Below, one piece after another: positions 1-7,438 of a stretch of DNA of 64,000 bases. The notes beneath the pieces are model-generated. The model saw nothing but the letters and a program-made list of their open reading frames with translations, was not told where the DNA came from and searched no databases. Made by a program: the position numbers and the translations under genes. Within the stretch, counting starts at the first letter, position 1. Every line of letters starts with the position of its first letter. The DNA is from Pseudomonas sp. KBW05. Lineage in GTDB: Bacteria; Pseudomonadota; Gammaproteobacteria; Pseudomonadales; Pseudomonadaceae. The stretch is from NCBI RefSeq assembly GCF_003852405.1, contig NZ_QAJM01000003.1, positions 1 through 64,000 of the forward strand, given 5' to 3'.

Positions 1-1
1 G

Positions 2-328
2 ATCAAAATCGAAAACCCACACCTGTGGGATGCCGAGATGAAGGAAGAAGCGACCCAGATGATCCTGCAAGGGACCCAGCTGGAAATCGAATACGCACGC
101 GACACCATGCCGCGCGGCGTGTTGGGCATGAACGCAGCGATGATGGAGGACTACCTCAAGTTCATCGCCAACCGTCGTCTGTCGCAGATTGGCTTGAAGG
201 AAGAATACCCAGGCACCACCAACCCGTTCCCGTGGATGAGCGAGATCATGGACTTGAAGAAAGAGAAAAACTTCTTCGAGACCCGTGTGATCGAGTACCA
301 GACCGGCGGCGCGCTGAGCTGGGATTGA
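2..328 (+). CDS. nrdB: Ribonucleoside-diphosphate reductase beta subunit, C-terminal end (partial)
   Basis: Only the last 108 codons are inside the window and the reading frame is open from base 2. The small subunit of class Ia ribonucleotide reductase houses the diiron-tyrosyl radical cofactor and passes the radical to the large subunit during dNTP synthesis in the cytoplasm. The metal ligands lie upstream of the window. What is visible is the conserved tail: NPFPWMSEIMDL, then KEKNFFETRVIEYQTGGALS and a final WD. The extreme C-terminus of this family docks on NrdA. A Rho-independent terminator follows 23 bp after the stop, so this is the last gene of its transcript. Confidence 0.95.
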   Translation: MKIENPHLWDAEMKEEATQMILQGTQLEIEYARDTMPRGVLGMNAAMMEDYLKFIANRRLSQIGLKEEYPGTTNPFPWMSEIMDLKKEKNFFETRVIEYQTGGALSWD

Positions 329-351
329 TTCCGAAGCCAAGCTGCATCAAG

Positions 352-378
352 AAGCCCTGACTCGTTCAGGGCTTTTTT
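352..378 (+). terminator. Rho-independent terminator after nrdB
   Basis: A perfect 9-bp stem (AAGCCCTGA / TCAGGGCTT, 352-360 and 366-374) with a 5-nt loop runs into six T residues (373-378). Confidence 0.9.
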
Positions 379-567
379 ATGCCCCGTGTTTGGCCATTTC
401 TTGAAGCACATCGCACCAGACACCGCGGTCATAAGGGTTCGGATCGCACCAGCAATGCTGTAGCCTTGTGCCCCTATTGCCATCAGCCATTGATACGCGA
501 GCAAACGCCTGCTGTCACAGCTGATGCACTTCCAAAAAAATTAGATAGGACCGAGGCCAACCCGTGA
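379..567 (+). pseudogene. Decayed HNH endonuclease C-terminal fragment
   Basis: The open frame has 62 codons. Residues 8-35 resemble the core of HNH nucleases: LEAHRTRHRG, then GSDRTSNAVALCPYCHQ, where functional members usually read LE-x-HH-x2-H, GSD-x3-N-x-VALCPNCH and a final histidine. The second His of the HH pair is Arg here, the N-terminal Cys pair is missing, and the downstream His is absent, so catalysis is unlikely. The frame starts directly after the nrdB terminator and its TGA overlaps the GTG of the next gene (GTGA). I infer a remnant of an HNH gene whose 5' half is gone. It may be untranslated. Confidence 0.5.
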
Positions 568-1223
568 ACCCAGACATGCTCGAAGCCGGCCCCGCTGATG
601 CCAAAGTACTTTCCGTCTTTGACTTCGACGGCACCCTGACCCACCACGACAGTTTTGTGCCGTTCCTCAAGTTTGCCTTCGGCAAGGCTGAGTTCTGCCG
701 GCGCATGGTGAAGCTGGCGGTGCCTGGGCTGCGGTTTTTGTTGCGGCTGACCAGCCGGGATGAGTTGAAGGCGCAGTTGATCCGCACCTTTATGACCGGC
801 GTGGAGAAGGCTTGGGTGCAGCAGCAGGCGCAGGCCTATTGCCAGGCATATTGGAACAAGTTGATGCGCCCGAGCGGCTTGCAGTCGGTGGCGGATGAGT
901 TGAAGTCCGGCGCGGTGGTGACGCTATGCTCGGCGTCACCGGCGCTAGTGTTGCAACCGTTTGCCGATCGACTGGGGATCAAGTTGATTGGCACCGAGCT
1001 TGAGGTGGTCGACGGGGTGTTGACCGGCAAGCTCACCGGGAATAATTGCCGGTGTGAAAACAAGGTGCTGCGCCTTGAAGCGGTGTATGGGGACCTGGGG
1101 GAGTATCGGCTACGGGCCTGGGGTGATACGCGCGGGGATCGGGAGTTGCTGGCGGCAGCGCAGGATGCGCATTTTCGGCATTTTCATACGAAGAAGAAAA
1201 AGCAGGCTCGGTTGCAGCGGTGA
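564..1223 (+). CDS. HAD-IB family phosphatase (SerB/PgpC-like)
   Basis: 219 aa cytoplasmic hydrolase. The four HAD motifs are visible: DFDGTL with the nucleophile D20 and D22, TLCSAS near residue 119, a lysine in NKVLRLE near 165, and GDTRGD near 187. The layout (short cap inserted after motif I, HDSF following DFDGTLT) fits the HAD-IB group that contains phosphoserine phosphatase and phosphatidylglycerophosphatase C; the substrate cannot be read from sequence. The GTG at 564 is preferred because GAGG sits 7 nt upstream; an ATG at 576 is the alternative. The last residues are Lys/Arg-rich (TKKKKQARLQR). Confidence 0.8.
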   Translation: MNPDMLEAGPADAKVLSVFDFDGTLTHHDSFVPFLKFAFGKAEFCRRMVKLAVPGLRFLLRLTSRDELKAQLIRTFMTGVEKAWVQQQAQAYCQAYWNKLMRPSGLQSVADELKSGAVVTLCSASPALVLQPFADRLGIKLIGTELEVVDGVLTGKLTGNNCRCENKVLRLEAVYGDLGEYRLRAWGDTRGDRELLAAAQDAHFRHFHTKKKKQARLQR

Positions 1224-1257
1224 TACCAGTGGGCGGGGTCGGCAAAGAAGACTGAGT

Positions 1258-1301
1258 CGATCCCTTCGCGGCCTCGCTGGGGCTCGACACACACATTTGA
1301 T
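1258..1301. repeat. REP-like single element, left of vapBC
   Basis: A singlet sharing GATCCC, GCCTCGC and GGGCTCGAC with the segment at 2224-2271 in the same orientation. The two copies bracket the vapBC pair. It belongs to a different sub-family from the GTGGGAGCGGGC elements elsewhere in the window. Confidence 0.55.
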
Positions 1302-1406
1302 CGGTATAAGGCTGAAGGTCTGGCACTAGCATGGGGTGCTAGGGGTCTATGGCAGGTCGTTTTTTACAATCAAGCAGAGTTAACAAAAGCTGCTGGTTAA
1401 ACAGCG

Positions 1407-1811
1407 CTAAGCCGCAATCCAGTTCTCTACAATCAAGCCATTTACTCGTTTGAACTCAGCTTCGTTGTTAGTCACGAGGACCAGTCCTGAGCTTCTAGCG
1501 TGCCCTGCAATATGAAGGTCATTTACACCGATTGGTGTGCCCTTCTTCTCGAGATCAGACCGGATCGAGCCGTAGTGAAAAGCGGCTTTGTCATCGAAAT
1601 GTACGACGTCGAGCCGAGAAATGAAGTCCTCCACGGCTCGCGTATTTTTCTCAACGAACTGGCTTTTTTCTGCCCCATGCATCAGTTCTGCGAGGGTGAT
1701 GGAAGAGATCACCATACGTCCCACGTTGGCATTGAATTTTTCCAGTACTTCGATGGGGCGACGCTTGATGATGTAGATCACAATGTTGGTATCAAGCATG
1801 TACTTAATCAT
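1407..1811 (-). CDS. vapC: VapC-type PIN-domain toxin ribonuclease
   Basis: 134 aa. The start MLDTNIVIYIIK carries the first PIN acidic residue (D7). An E in TLAELMHGAE, a D in GVNDLHIAGHA and the VTNNEAEF segment supply the remaining active-site positions. This is the usual length and order of VapC toxins, which cleave tRNA or rRNA. The ATG at 1811 overlaps the end of the upstream antitoxin by 8 bp, the normal vapBC arrangement. The frame stays open further upstream, but that stretch lies inside vapB. Base composition is visibly more AT-rich than the flanking genes, which suggests acquisition. Confidence 0.88.
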   Translation of the reverse strand: MIKYMLDTNIVIYIIKRRPIEVLEKFNANVGRMVISSITLAELMHGAEKSQFVEKNTRAVEDFISRLDVVHFDDKAAFHYGSIRSDLEKKGTPIGVNDLHIAGHARSSGLVLVTNNEAEFKRVNGLIVENWIAA

Positions 1812-2043
1812 CAAAGGACTCTCGCTCTTGCTGGGTCTGATCGGCGCGTTCCTCCATAAAATCATCAGATACCGATTGGCTTGCAAGAAAAAAGCTGTCC
1901 CAAGTGTTTTCAACCGGCGAGATAATCAGTTCGCGCCCAACGGCGCGGACCTCGACCGTTTTCACACCGGCAGGAAAACGCATGTCAGCAGGGATACGAA
2001 TGTTTTGCGTCCGATTGTTGGTGAAGATTGTTCCGGAAGACAT
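1804..2043 (-). CDS. vapB: VapB-type antitoxin (AbrB/SpoVT-like DNA-binding)
   Basis: 79 aa. The N-terminal half (IFTNNRTQNIRIPADMRFP, then KTVEVRAVGRELII) is the swapped-hairpin AbrB/MazE-type fold typical of VapB partners of MvpT/VapC toxins. The acidic C-terminus (MEERADQTQQERESFDD) would bind the toxin. The ATG at 2043 is chosen because GAGAGG lies 8 nt upstream; a GTG at 2052 would have that motif abutting it. Antitoxins of this type usually repress their own operon with the toxin as corepressor. Confidence 0.85.
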   Translation of the reverse strand: MSSGTIFTNNRTQNIRIPADMRFPAGVKTVEVRAVGRELIISPVENTWDSFFLASQSVSDDFMEERADQTQQERESFDD

Positions 2044-2223
2044 AAGGAACACCTCTCAGGGGTTGGAAAGACTGGGAAGAATGATAGTTTGCTCACGCTC
2101 TATTGCATAGCTCTATAGCAACCATCCGACGAGTGTCTAAAGCTTGAACACGTGATGCGGCCTTAACCCGTACAGGCAAACTGTCGCGTTGACGCAAACG
2201 ACGAGTTTGACACGTTCCCGAAT

Positions 2224-2271
2224 TGATCCCATTGCCGCCTCGCCTGGGCTCGACGGCTCCTACACTTAGAT
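2224..2271. repeat. REP-like single element, right of vapBC
   Basis: Second copy of the 1258-1301 element (GATCCC, CCGCCTCGCCTGGGCTCGAC, then CTCCTACACTTAGAT), same orientation. The 297-bp gap between vapB and the next gene otherwise holds only the vapBC promoter region. Confidence 0.55.
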
Positions 2272-2340
2272 AGTTTTTATTGCTGATATTTAGGGCAAAT
2301 CCCGCTATTAATAGCGAAACCACTCACGGACCCGAGCCCC

Positions 2341-3288
2341 ATGAAATTCGACACGGCCTACAGCCTGAGTCTCGATGAAAAACTGTCGATCTACGACGTA
2401 CGAGATCTGAATTTCGACGAAACCACCAATTTCGACTCCGACAAGGACCGCTTCCTCTGCCCCAACGATGAATGCCGGGCAGCATTCGATTCAGGCAATG
2501 CGTTGAGCACCTTCAACGCAAAAAACGTCAACTACCAGCGCACACCGCACTTCAAGAACAAGACCGGCACCCGGCATATCGACGGCTGCCGTTATGCCAG
2601 CACGCACAAGGCCGCATCGGGTGAAAGTGACGACGGGCGCGAGGACAATTTCCCATCAGAGTTTGTGCTCACGCGCCGCCAGTATGAGCGCAAAGCCCCC
2701 GTCGCCGGTGTTGAAGGAAACACCCCGCAAGATCCAACGAAAGCGCCTTCGAACCGCAGCAGCACTTCCCATAACGCCAGCGAGAGCACTCCAGACAAAA
2801 CCAGCGTGTTCGCCCACCCGGTGGAATGCTTCGTGTCGAATATCGACGACAAGGACAAGCTTAAAAGCATGCCCTTGAAGATCGGCGACCATACCGCGAC
2901 CTACTGGGCATTTTTCAAGAAGATCGAATACCTGCAAGATAACAAGGGCCTGATCTACTGGGGCAGGATCAAGGCGATCAAGGACTACACCAGCAGCTTT
3001 CGCATCGACTTTGAAAAGAAGGTGTGGCTCGACAAGAAGCCTTACTCGGTGAACGTCTACCTGAGTAAAAAACTGATCGAGAACTACCGCAAGCGCAAGG
3101 CGTTCCTGGAGCAGATCAAGGCCGCTGCGGACAGTGAACAGCCGTTGTATTGCTTCTTTTACGGCGTGACGCCGGAGCTGAAACAGGTACCCAGCAAGAA
3201 GAATCCCGAACAGACGTTCGGGGTGTTCAGCGTCAACATCGAAAACCTCGACCACCTGATTATTCGGGAAGCGCCAGGGGTGGAATAG
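2341..3288 (+). CDS. Uncharacterised protein with CoiA-like zinc-ligand motif and a second folded domain
   Basis: 315 aa, not recognised as a named family. Residues 38-83 contain CPNDEC (C40, C45), HF (H70) and HIDGC (H79, C83). This Cys-x4-Cys ... His-Phe ... His-x3-Cys pattern resembles the N-terminal metal site of CoiA-like competence/nuclease proteins. A Ser/Thr/Pro-rich linker spans about 115-155. The C-terminal part (about 157-315) is rich in alternating hydrophobic and aromatic residues (YWGRIKAIKDY, YCFFYGV, FGVFSVNIENLDHLIIRE), which looks like beta structure. No signal peptide or membrane segment is present. It stands alone between vapBC and an SOS-controlled gene, so it may be an accessory or stress gene; its function is unknown. 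Confidence 0.75.
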   Translation: MKFDTAYSLSLDEKLSIYDVRDLNFDETTNFDSDKDRFLCPNDECRAAFDSGNALSTFNAKNVNYQRTPHFKNKTGTRHIDGCRYASTHKAASGESDDGREDNFPSEFVLTRRQYERKAPVAGVEGNTPQDPTKAPSNRSSTSHNASESTPDKTSVFAHPVECFVSNIDDKDKLKSMPLKIGDHTATYWAFFKKIEYLQDNKGLIYWGRIKAIKDYTSSFRIDFEKKVWLDKKPYSVNVYLSKKLIENYRKRKAFLEQIKAAADSEQPLYCFFYGVTPELKQVPSKKNPEQTFGVFSVNIENLDHLIIREAPGVE

Positions 3289-3338
3289 CGGTTCACCGAG
3301 CGCCCATGAAAAATCCAGTTGATAGACGGTCAAAACAA

Positions 3339-3354
3339 CTGTACAAAAACACAG
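3339..3354 (+). promoter_or_regulatory. LexA (SOS) box
   Basis: CTGTACAAAAACACAG matches the LexA operator CTGT-N8-ACAG exactly, with flanking TA on the right. A -10-like TATAGT follows immediately (3355-3360), so bound LexA would block this promoter. It lies 39 bp before the ATG at 3394. Confidence 0.8.
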
Positions 3355-3393
3355 TATAGTTTGCCCTCCCCCGTCAAACCCTGGAGAAACCCC

Positions 3394-3774
3394 ATGTCCT
3401 CCCTGGCAATGAGCTCTTTCGTAGAACAGCAGATCGTCCTGCACCAATTCACCGCCAAGCACAGCGCACAGGCCCGCGCGATACTGGGCTGGAGCCGCGA
3501 AGACCTGGCCCGCCAGGCGGGTGTGGCGGTGGAGGCGGTGCAACGCTTCGAAAGCCACGCCGACGTGGAGGACGACATCCGTTTAACCCTGGCGTTTCGG
3601 CTGGAAGCCGAAGGGTTGGTGTTCTTCCCGGGGTTTGCGCCGGGATGGGGGATGAATGCACGCAGATCGCCCCCCACCCCTAACGAACCTGCCGAGCCAG
3701 GTATTATCTCGCGGCTGATGAGTTCAACAGCGGTATCGGTTGATTCACCCAGCCCTCTACCTAATGGTGCGTAA
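3394..3774 (+). CDS. Small XRE/Cro-type HTH protein under SOS control
   Basis: 126 aa. Residues about 20-62 form a lambda-repressor-like HTH (ARAILGWSREDLARQAGVAV, then VQRFESHADVEDD, followed by RLTLAFRLEAEGLVFFPG). The tail after residue 75 is low-complexity and poorly conserved in appearance. The start at 3394 has GGAG 8 nt upstream; the frame extends further but has no better start. The LexA box just upstream indicates induction by DNA damage. The target is unknown; there is no neighbouring phage gene. Confidence 0.75.
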   Translation: MSSLAMSSFVEQQIVLHQFTAKHSAQARAILGWSREDLARQAGVAVEAVQRFESHADVEDDIRLTLAFRLEAEGLVFFPGFAPGWGMNARRSPPTPNEPAEPGIISRLMSSTAVSVDSPSPLPNGA

Positions 3775-3797
3775 AGGGCTGGCGCATTGCCTACCGA

Positions 3798-5288
3798 TCA
3801 AAGCTGCGGTTTAGTGGACACTTGAGCCGCCTGCTCATACCCATGGGCTACAGCGAGCAATGTGGCTTCGGACCTGTCGGTGCCGAAAAAGTAGGCGCCG
3901 GTCGGTAGGCCGTCATCATTCTTTCCAGAAGGCACGGTGATTCCGGGATAACCCGCTATTGCTACGCCGAAGTAACTATTCGTATCGAAATCCGACACCA
4001 TGGCGTCCAGGTTTTCTTCTTTGATCGGATCGTCCACAGTGCTGCGAAAATCCTGGATGAGTTTGTCCCAACCCTCTTTGCGCTCTTGCGGCGTAAGGCT
4101 GGAGGTATTGATTTGCTTGAGCCCTGGCTGGTGGTCCGTCTCAGTGCCATCGCGGTCGTCGTTGAAATGGATCAACTCAGTCAGTGACTTGACAGGTAGC
4201 CCCTCGCGCGTGACCAGGTAGCGGTTCAGCTCTTCCTTAACGTCCGAAAGCAGCAGGTCCTCGTACTGCGATGCGTCTGCCAGGCGCAGATTGACCGGTA
4301 CCAATACCGCGCCTTGCTCGCGAAGCACTTCCAGGGTTTTGCTGAATTGCGGGCTGTTTTCCACCGACAGGCTTTCGCCGTCCTTGGTAAACGTCGCGGG
4401 GTAACCAATCCGCTTACCTTTCAACGCACCCGGGACCAGCAATTGGGTGTAATCGATCCCTGACGAGGCTGTCGGACCTTCAGGGTCACTCGACATGGCG
4501 TTAAGCATCAACGCAACATCGTGTACCGAACGGGCCATTGGGCCAGGCGTATCTTGCCTCTGGCTAGCAGGAATAATCCCGTCACGATCCAACAAGCCAA
4601 CACTGGGTTTAAGCCCCACTACGCCATTGAATGCCGCCGGTACGACGATCGAGCCATTGGTTTCGGCACCAACCGCCAAGGGCGCCAACCCCGCCGCAAC
4701 CGCTGCAGCCGAACCAGAACTGGAGCCGCCAACATCGGCGTCCGGGTGGTGCGGGTTGCGTGTTTGCCCGCCCCGGCTGCTCCAGCCATCAGGCCCCCCG
4801 CGAAAACCAGCTAACTCAGTCATATTGGTTTTACCCAGGATCACTGCGCCCTGCTTGATCAGGTAATCGACGAGCGGAGCATTCTTGCCGGCAGGCGTAC
4901 CCACGAGGCCAAAGGCACCTGCACTGGTTTGCATGCCCGTGGTTTCGATGGTGTCCTTGAGCAAAATGGGAATGCCATGCAATGGCCCGCGAACCTTGCC
5001 ACTGGCGCGCTCAAGATCCAACTCGCGTGCGGTCTCCAATGCCTCGGGGTTGAGTTCGATCACGGACTTCAATTGCGGGTCCAGCGTACGAATACGCTCT
5101 TGCAGAAAACTGACCAGATCAACCGACGTCATCCCGCCAGGCCTGCTCATCTGCTCACCCAGTGCACGAACACTCGCGTATTCGGTACCAGGAGGGACTG
5201 GTTTTACAACCATTGGGGAAGGGCCTACCACCGCATGCTGGACAGCGCGCTGGATTAACGAATACATACCATAAGCAAAGCCCACCAT
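3798..5288 (-). CDS. Amidase signature (AS) family amidase
   Basis: 496 aa. The Ser-cisSer-Lys triad of the amidase signature family is readable: K111 in GIPILLKDTI, the glycine/serine run VGGSSSGS at 186-193, and the nucleophile S213 in ETNGSIVVPAAFNG. These enzymes hydrolyse amide bonds (amino acid amides, fatty amides, Gln-tRNA in GatA); the exact substrate is not evident. The GSIVVPA variant of the common GSIRIPA is a small oddity. The ATG at 5288 has AGGAG 7 nt upstream. There is no convincing signal peptide. A gene for a related but half-length protein lies 134 bp upstream on the same strand. Confidence 0.88.
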   Translation of the reverse strand: MVGFAYGMYSLIQRAVQHAVVGPSPMVVKPVPPGTEYASVRALGEQMSRPGGMTSVDLVSFLQERIRTLDPQLKSVIELNPEALETARELDLERASGKVRGPLHGIPILLKDTIETTGMQTSAGAFGLVGTPAGKNAPLVDYLIKQGAVILGKTNMTELAGFRGGPDGWSSRGGQTRNPHHPDADVGGSSSGSAAAVAAGLAPLAVGAETNGSIVVPAAFNGVVGLKPSVGLLDRDGIIPASQRQDTPGPMARSVHDVALMLNAMSSDPEGPTASSGIDYTQLLVPGALKGKRIGYPATFTKDGESLSVENSPQFSKTLEVLREQGAVLVPVNLRLADASQYEDLLLSDVKEELNRYLVTREGLPVKSLTELIHFNDDRDGTETDHQPGLKQINTSSLTPQERKEGWDKLIQDFRSTVDDPIKEENLDAMVSDFDTNSYFGVAIAGYPGITVPSGKNDDGLPTGAYFFGTDRSEATLLAVAHGYEQAAQVSTKPQL

Positions 5289-5422
5289 AAGCGTCTCCTG
5301 AGGTCAAAAAAAACGAAGGATCAGGTCGATCCGTCCGTAGTCTAAAAACCCCAGCCCTCACACGCGGCCAGCCAATGACCACTCACCGCGTGGGAGGATT
5401 CAACGCGTCCCGTAGTTATCCA

Positions 5423-6148
5423 CTACATACCAGCAACCTGCTGGCGATACGCCTGAACCAGCGCCGCCAACGAATCCCGCGACCACCTCGCGCCATAAAA
5501 CCGCAGTTGCACTCCCTCTTCCAACGGCTCGCAGAGGCTGGGATACCCGCTCAGGCATGCATCATGAAACGCGTTGCTCAGGTCGTCGGATACCAGGGCA
5601 TCAAGGCGATGCCGGGTCACGAGATCATCGATTTCGTTTATGACCTGCAAGGTGAACTCAACGCTGTCGTCCGCACGTTGTGCATCCACCGCAACCAGTT
5701 GCGCGCCGGCTTGGCGCAGAGTGTCGAAGGCTCGGCGCAAGGCGCTGCTGTGTTCGACAGGTTCGGCATGACCACCGCGCACATACCGCCCGACAAAACC
5801 GATACGCCAACCGGCCAACATCTGGGTAGCGGTGAAGCTGGTGTTGTTCAACACCAGCGGAACTTCCACCATGACAGGCCCTGTGGGCTCGATACCGCTC
5901 AGGGCGATAAGTGATAACGAAGGATCCCGCACAGTTCTCACCTGCGGAGGCAACGCGTTGTATCCCGGAATACGTACAGCGCTGTCGGAGTGCTCGGCAC
6001 CAAAGACGATACCGGAAGGGCTCGCAGGGTTGATTTTCACCGGGGAGGCTGCAGGCTCAAGACAGGCAGGTTCCAGAGAAACTGGCGACACCACCCCAGG
6101 CCGACACGGCGTGCCCAGCTGCCATTTTTTCTTACAGTCGAGTTCCAT
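5423..6148 (-). CDS. Amidase-family-derived protein lacking the catalytic half
   Basis: 241 aa. The stretch from about residue 115 on (GWRIGFVGRYVRGG, RRAFDTLRQAGAQLVAVDAQ, LVTRHRLDALVSDDLSNAF, SGYPSLCEP) parallels the C-terminal half of the adjacent amidase (KRIGYPATF, KTLEVLREQGAVLVPVNLR, LDAMVSDFDTNSY, AGYPGITVP). No GGSSSGS or LLKDT segment exists here, so Ser-Ser-Lys chemistry is impossible. The first 110 residues are Pro/Ser-rich and unrelated. The ATG at 6148 follows GGGGG by 8 nt; a GTG lies two codons upstream. It may be a decayed paralogue or a repurposed domain. Confidence 0.6.
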   Translation of the reverse strand: MELDCKKKWQLGTPCRPGVVSPVSLEPACLEPAASPVKINPASPSGIVFGAEHSDSAVRIPGYNALPPQVRTVRDPSLSLIALSGIEPTGPVMVEVPLVLNNTSFTATQMLAGWRIGFVGRYVRGGHAEPVEHSSALRRAFDTLRQAGAQLVAVDAQRADDSVEFTLQVINEIDDLVTRHRLDALVSDDLSNAFHDACLSGYPSLCEPLEEGVQLRFYGARWSRDSLAALVQAYRQQVAGM

Positions 6149-6256
6149 CAGCACCGCCCCCGAAAAATGAAGTTTCCGGGATCATCGCACTCTCAGCTGA
6201 CACTTGTCGCAGGACTGAAACACCCTGAAAAATCCTTTTTTCCTGCGCACTGCACC

Positions 6257-7315
6257 TTAGCCAGCGGCCGGTTCCTGCACGCCTTGAGTCTCCACCTCCA
6301 ACCACCACGCGTGCCCACGCTCAGGCTGACTCAAGCTGAACGCCTGGCCCATCGCCGGCGTGGTGATCGACACATTGCGCTCCCACGCCAGGGCCATGAT
6401 GCGGTCGAAGGGTTCGTGCCAGGCATGGAACGCCAGGTCGAACGTGCCGTTGTGAATCGGCAGCAGCCAGCGCCCCTTGAGGTCGATATGCGCTTGCAGG
6501 GTCTGCTCCGGCTGCATGTGTACGTGGGGCCAATCAACGTTGTAAGCACCCGTTTCCATCAGCGTCAGATCAAACGGGCCGTACTGCTCGCCGATGCGTT
6601 TGAAGCCATCGAAGTAGCCGGTATCACCACTGAAGAAAATCCGCCGCGCGCCGTCGATCATCACCCATGAGCACCACAGGGTCTGGTTGCCGTCAAACAA
6701 GCCACGCCCGGAAAAATGTTGCGCAGGCGTGGCAACAAAACGCACGCCATCGACCTCACTTCCCTGCCACCAATCCAGCTGCCGCACCTTCGCGGGATCG
6801 ACGCCCCACTTGACCAGAATGTCGCCCACACCGAGCGGTGCCAGAAACCAGCGGGTCTTCTCGGCCAATTGGACGACAGCCTTGTGATCAAGATGGTCGT
6901 AATGATTGTGGGAAAGAATCACTGCCTCCAGCGGTGGCAGCTCTTCAAGGCTGATGGGAGGCTGATGGAAACGCTTGGGCCCGGCCCAACTGAACGGCGA
7001 GGCACGCTCGGCGAACACCGGATCGGTGACCCAGAACTTGCCACGCATTTTCAGCAATACGGTGGAATGCCCAAGGCGAAACACGCTGTGGTCAGGGGCG
7101 GCCAGCAGTTGCTCACGGGTCAGCGGTTGCACCGGGATCTTGCCCACCGGTCGCGTACTGCGCGGCTTGTTGAACAACATGTTCCAAAAAATGCGCAAGG
7201 TCTTGCCAAACCCACCGTGCTGCACGGGAGCGTCGTTGCTGAAGTGGCTGTGTTCCTGCTCGGCAGGCTTACGCGCCTTGGACGAAGGGGCAACACGGGA
7301 TGAGATCGTGGCCAT
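6257..7315 (-). CDS. MBL-fold metal-dependent hydrolase (RomA/NAPE-PLD-like)
   Basis: 352 aa. The metallo-beta-lactamase zinc motif HNHYDH is at 136-141, followed by the later ligands in TPAQHFSGRG and FFSGDTGYF. The order and length fit the RomA/UlaG-like branch that also includes N-acyl-phosphatidylethanolamine phospholipase D; members act on phospho- or acyl-ester substrates, here unknown. About 50 residues precede the fold and contain no obvious signal peptide. It is divergent from the tetR gene at 7439 with two operator-like palindromes between, which suggests it is the regulator's target. Confidence 0.85.
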   Translation of the reverse strand: MATISSRVAPSSKARKPAEQEHSHFSNDAPVQHGGFGKTLRIFWNMLFNKPRSTRPVGKIPVQPLTREQLLAAPDHSVFRLGHSTVLLKMRGKFWVTDPVFAERASPFSWAGPKRFHQPPISLEELPPLEAVILSHNHYDHLDHKAVVQLAEKTRWFLAPLGVGDILVKWGVDPAKVRQLDWWQGSEVDGVRFVATPAQHFSGRGLFDGNQTLWCSWVMIDGARRIFFSGDTGYFDGFKRIGEQYGPFDLTLMETGAYNVDWPHVHMQPEQTLQAHIDLKGRWLLPIHNGTFDLAFHAWHEPFDRIMALAWERNVSITTPAMGQAFSLSQPERGHAWWLEVETQGVQEPAAG

Positions 7316-7347
7316 TACCAGGTGACTCCTACGGACCGCTCAAAAGT

Positions 7348-7363
7348 TACACTGCACAGTGTA
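7348..7363. promoter_or_regulatory. TetR-type operator 1
   Basis: TACACTGCACAGTGTA has perfect 7-bp arms with a 2-bp centre. It lies 33-48 bp before the start of the MBL gene and occupies the spacer after a TTGAAA -35-like hexamer on the minus strand (7365-7370). Confidence 0.65.
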
Positions 7364-7394
7364 GTTTCAAGATTGCAACAAAAGCCGGAACAAG

Positions 7395-7410
7395 TAAACT
7401 ACCGAGTGTA
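7395..7410. promoter_or_regulatory. TetR-type operator 2
   Basis: TAAACTACCGAGTGTA repeats operator 1 with one arm mismatch. It overlaps a -10-like TAAACT placed 16 bp after TTGCAA (7373-7378), 29-44 bp before the tetR start, and so would give autoregulation. Confidence 0.55.
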
Positions 7411-7438
7411 ATTTTCCCGAAAGAGCCCAACAACCGCC

